27,500 nucleotides of DNA. Source: Chrysomallon squamiferum. Its lineage: Eukaryota; Mollusca; Gastropoda; Neomphalida; Peltospiridae. Where the stretch lies: contig CM022668.1 in NCBI GenBank assembly GCA_012295275.1, positions 3,015,489-3,042,988 of the forward strand. Direction: 5' to 3'. Under the pieces are notes generated by a model. That model had not been told where the DNA came from. It did no database searches and saw only the letters and a program-made list of their open reading frames with translations. The position numbers were made by a program, and so were the translations under genes. This document shows, in pieces, positions 24,430-27,500 of the stretch; the stretch's first letter is position 1; each line of letters begins with the position of its first letter.

Positions 24430-25113
24430 GTATCTGTCTGTATTCTTTGTCTGTCTGTCTCTCTCCCTTCATCTTTACATCCATTTTATTTACGCAAACA
24501 CTCTGTGTAAATATTCATTTTACTTCTTTTTTTGTTGTTTCAAATATTTTTTTCAGAAATATTAGAACAGTGTAGTGGAATGAATATTTTCCCACACAAA
24601 GCCTGCCGCGAATACATCGACTTTCAACCAAAACTCTGCAACGGCAACGTCACCCTTCAGTTTAAACACTACGCGTCATCAGAATATGGCTTCTTCCTGT
24701 TTACCACGGCTCGTGAACTCAAGTGGAAGAAAAAGTCGATGATGTTTGTTGGCGTTGGTATATGGGACAACTACGTTTACGACACTGTCGTCAGCAAATA
24801 CGTGAACGTCATGCTAGAAGGTCTGCGAGGCAACTACAGCGAATGGCCAAAAGTTTTATGGTCGTCAACGCACAGTCTCGGTATCTGGAGATACCCGTAT
24901 GTGAAAACCATTGACAATGATCACGGTAAAGAGTTCAACAACAAAATGGCTGCCTACTTACGTGTGTATGATATACCAGTGTTTGACACTTTCAACGTCA
25001 CGGATGGAGTTATGAGCATAGACGGAACTCACTTTGGAATGGGTGTAAACTTGCTGAAAGCTCAGATTTATCTTAATTACATGAAACAGTTGAAAGACAA
25101 GGGTCGCTGGTGA
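22946..25113 (+). CDS. NXPE/PC-esterase-like type II membrane protein, right-arm copy (2 coding exons)
   Basis: Coding sequence is join(22946..23609,24557..25113): 664 and 557 bases, 406 residues, exactly the lengths of the left-arm copy. By eye the two proteins differ at 29 positions. The basic N-terminus, anchor (about 14-32), 12 lumenal cysteines, G191-D192-S193 and D377-x-x-H380 are all retained, so both copies look catalytically competent. Differences cluster at residues 5-34 (tail, anchor and its lumenal edge) and 225-278; residues 35-224 have four and 279-406 have three. Sequons are at 44, 69, 104, 136, 252, 314 and 368; compared with the left copy it lacks 218 and 271 and gains 368. 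The start ATG has A at -3. It lies 26 bases after a CAG acceptor, in a leader 14 bases longer than the left gene's. The substrate is unknown; relatives include NXPE proteins and plant and animal PC-esterase-domain O-acetyltransferases. Confidence 0.85.
23610..24556 (+). other. Phase-1 intron of the right-arm gene
   Basis: The 947-base intron has donor AAAA|GTAGGT at 23610-23611 and acceptor TTTTTTTCAG ending at 24556. It is 400 bases longer than its left-arm counterpart. The extra length is mainly a segment at about 23650-23940 with no obvious mate plus longer (CT)n tracts at 24227-24313 and 24371-24421. The part at about 23945-24160 is still alignable to the left intron. Without splicing, the frame closes at 23644. 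Confidence 0.85.
24227..24421. repeat. Two (CT)n tracts in the right-gene intron
   Basis: Pure CT at 24227-24313 and 24371-24421, separated by a TTTCTGTC-type spacer. They end 135 bases before the acceptor. Confidence 0.97.
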
Positions 25114-25139
25114 TGTTGTTAATGATTTTAAAACTCCAC

Positions 25140-25925
<786 letters not shown>

Positions 25926-25954
25926 ATAACCTATCAATCTACAAACTTTGTTGT

Positions 25955-26066
25955 ACCTGACTCCAAAAATGGGTGTTTACCTGACTATAAACATGGCTGT
26001 TTACCTGTCTACAAACCTGGGTGTTTACCTGACTCCAAACCTGGGTGTTTACCTGTCTGTGCCAAC
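25955..26066. repeat. 24-bp minisatellite, about four units
   Basis: Units resemble GGGTGTTTACCTGACTCCAA plus four bases, starting at 25971, 25995, 26019 and 26043, with a degenerate leading unit. The left arm (about 375-410) has only one to two units. The repeat is a multiple of three and translates to an eight-residue repeat, but it lies after the stop and is probably non-coding. Confidence 0.75.
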
Positions 26067-26329
26067 CTAACACATATGTATGTATATGTTTCTATTTATG
26101 TCTCTCTGTGTGTGTATGTATGTATGTATGTGCGTATGTGTATGTGTGTACGGAATTATTTATATGTATATACGTCTTTACTGACGTATCTGTTTTACAT
26201 GATTATGTAAAATAATAGATATTTATCAATGTGTGTTGTTGTTGTTGTTATTATTATATTATATTATTATACCATTATATTAATCATCATCATCATCATG
26301 GTTGTTATTAGTATTGTTGTTCTTGGTTT

Positions 26330-26545
26330 CATTATTATTATTATTATTATTAACACCACCATCATCATTATCATCATCAATATTTTTATTATCATTGCTA
26401 TTGTCATTGTTGTTGTTATTGTTATTATTATTGTTATTATTATCATTATTATTATTATTATTATTATTAGTAGTAGTAGTAGTAGTACTAGTAGTAGTAG
26501 TAGTAGTAGCAGTAGTAGTAGTAGTAGTATTAGTAGTAGCAGTAT
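26330..26545. repeat. (ATT)n/(AGT)n microsatellite, right arm
   Basis: Long ATT/ATC triplet run followed by TAGTAG triplets; the right-arm mate of 27-135. Spurious open frames cross it. Confidence 0.9.
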
Positions 26546-26575
26546 TATACATCACTCACTTATATGTGGTCTGCT

Positions 26576-27500
26576 TCGATTTCTAAGGTTAAAAGGATTT
26601 TTTAAATATTGGCTTCAAGGGATTTAAAAACATTTCACTGCCAGTAAAAAGTGTGCCACAAACAGCAAATGTGTGTGAGTGGATAACTGGTACAAACAGC
26701 GTATAAATATGTCTTCAAACAACGCCGCCAGTGTCAAATCTATTTCTACACGTCACCCTATTTTACTTTATTTTCACTTATGTGTACGTGACTGACAGAC
26801 AGATAGACAGACAGACAGACATACGGACGGGCAGACAGATAGATAGATAGATAGATCGATAGATAGACAAAGAGAGATAAACAAACAGATAGAAAGAAAA
26901 ATACATATATACATAAATACATACATACATATATGTCTGTATGTGTACGTATATATATATATATCTCTGCCAATCGATCTGTCTGTCTATTTCTCTGGTA
27001 CATGATTCTGCAAATCCATTTTGTTACTAAGCATTTTGTTACAATCTCAAATAACGCCAAATGTTAGGATTAATACTTACTCTGTTAAATTAGAAGTTAT
27101 CCTAGCAAGATATTTTTAAACGTGTTTTTAAAATAAAAAATATGTAATTTCCCAAATCGAATCTTGTTCTGTTTGTAATGTATGTCGAAGGTTTCTGGTT
27201 CTACTTTCCAGAGGTCTGTTTTGGCTTCTGAATTTTTAAGTTTCAATGTGAAATTTAAAGTGAAATCTCTGCTCACTTTTTAAAATTCATTTATCTGATC
27301 TTTTTCTTGCACAACAACAAATACTGTATAGAATTTATTACCACTGTTGGCCAAATGGCTCTGTGAATGTTTACTTTTTTCTGTTTTTTTTTAATTGTTT
27401 TATGTTACTGAGTTGTCTGTGACTTTCCTCTGATAAAACATCAGCTGCTGATTCTTTGTTTACATACATAATTTCAGTTTGTAAATATTTACATATTTTT
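26576..27500. other. Right flank outside the visible palindrome, no gene seen
   Basis: It contains GACA/GATA tetranucleotides (about 26795-26900), a TATG/TGTC stretch to 26990, the short dispersed repeat at 27160-27235, and AT-rich DNA to the end. Its mate, if the palindrome continues, would lie left of base 1. Confidence 0.6.
27160..27235. repeat. Second copy of the short dispersed repeat
   Basis: Inverted relative to 16520-16590 and outside the visible palindrome, so it is not explained by arm pairing. Similarity is by eye. Confidence 0.4.

Noticed and set aside
25955-26066. 24-bp repeat as a coding eight-residue repeat protein
   Set aside because: It lies beyond the stop codon in microsatellite DNA, and the left-arm mate keeps only one or two degenerate units.

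Overview
The window looks like AT-rich nuclear DNA from an invertebrate metazoan. It has spliced genes with consensus GT-AG introns, long pure (CT)n/(GA)n, (ATT)n, (CA)n and GACA/GATA microsatellites, and no bacterial operon structure. An expanded NXPE/PC-esterase-like gene family together with this microsatellite load fits a mollusc best, probably a gastropod. That lineage call is an inference, not something the sequence proves.

The main feature is a very large imperfect palindrome. Base 1 pairs with about base 26575, and the left arm (1 to about 12987) is the reverse complement of the right arm (about 14081 to 26575) around a spacer of about 1.1 kb. Each arm carries one copy of the same gene: complement(685..1241,1789..2452) on the left and 22946..23609 joined to 24557..25113 on the right. 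The two are head-to-head, transcribed away from the centre. Both encode a 406-residue predicted type II membrane protein of the SGNH/PC-esterase (NXPE-like) type, with Gly-Asp-Ser at 191-193 and Asp-x-x-His at 377-380. Both are intact and share an identical phase-1 intron position.

Upstream of each gene is a non-coding island that is almost unchanged between the arms. It includes a perfect 138-bp match (4252-4389 and 21981-22118) containing an optimal splice donor (CAG|GTAAGA). I predict a 5' exon there, spliced to an acceptor 12 or 26 bases before the start codon. If so, an upstream ATG in that exon is in frame with the left gene, adding 22 residues. In the right gene it becomes a 27-codon upstream ORF whose stop overlaps the start codon.

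The inner arms (about 5.9-13 kb and 14-19 kb) are more diverged and hold no gene I can support. They contain a family of roughly 1.5-kb tandem units in the left arm, a rearranged version of it in the right arm, and arm-specific insertions (left 2926-4025 and 6890-7695; right 19187-19379 and 20300-21100). Arm-to-arm identity, counted by eye on samples, falls from about 97-100% in the outer 5.5 kb to roughly 80-86% further in. This suggests continuing gene conversion of the gene-bearing part of an older inverted duplication. The last 0.9 kb (26576-27500) lies outside the visible palindrome and is non-coding.
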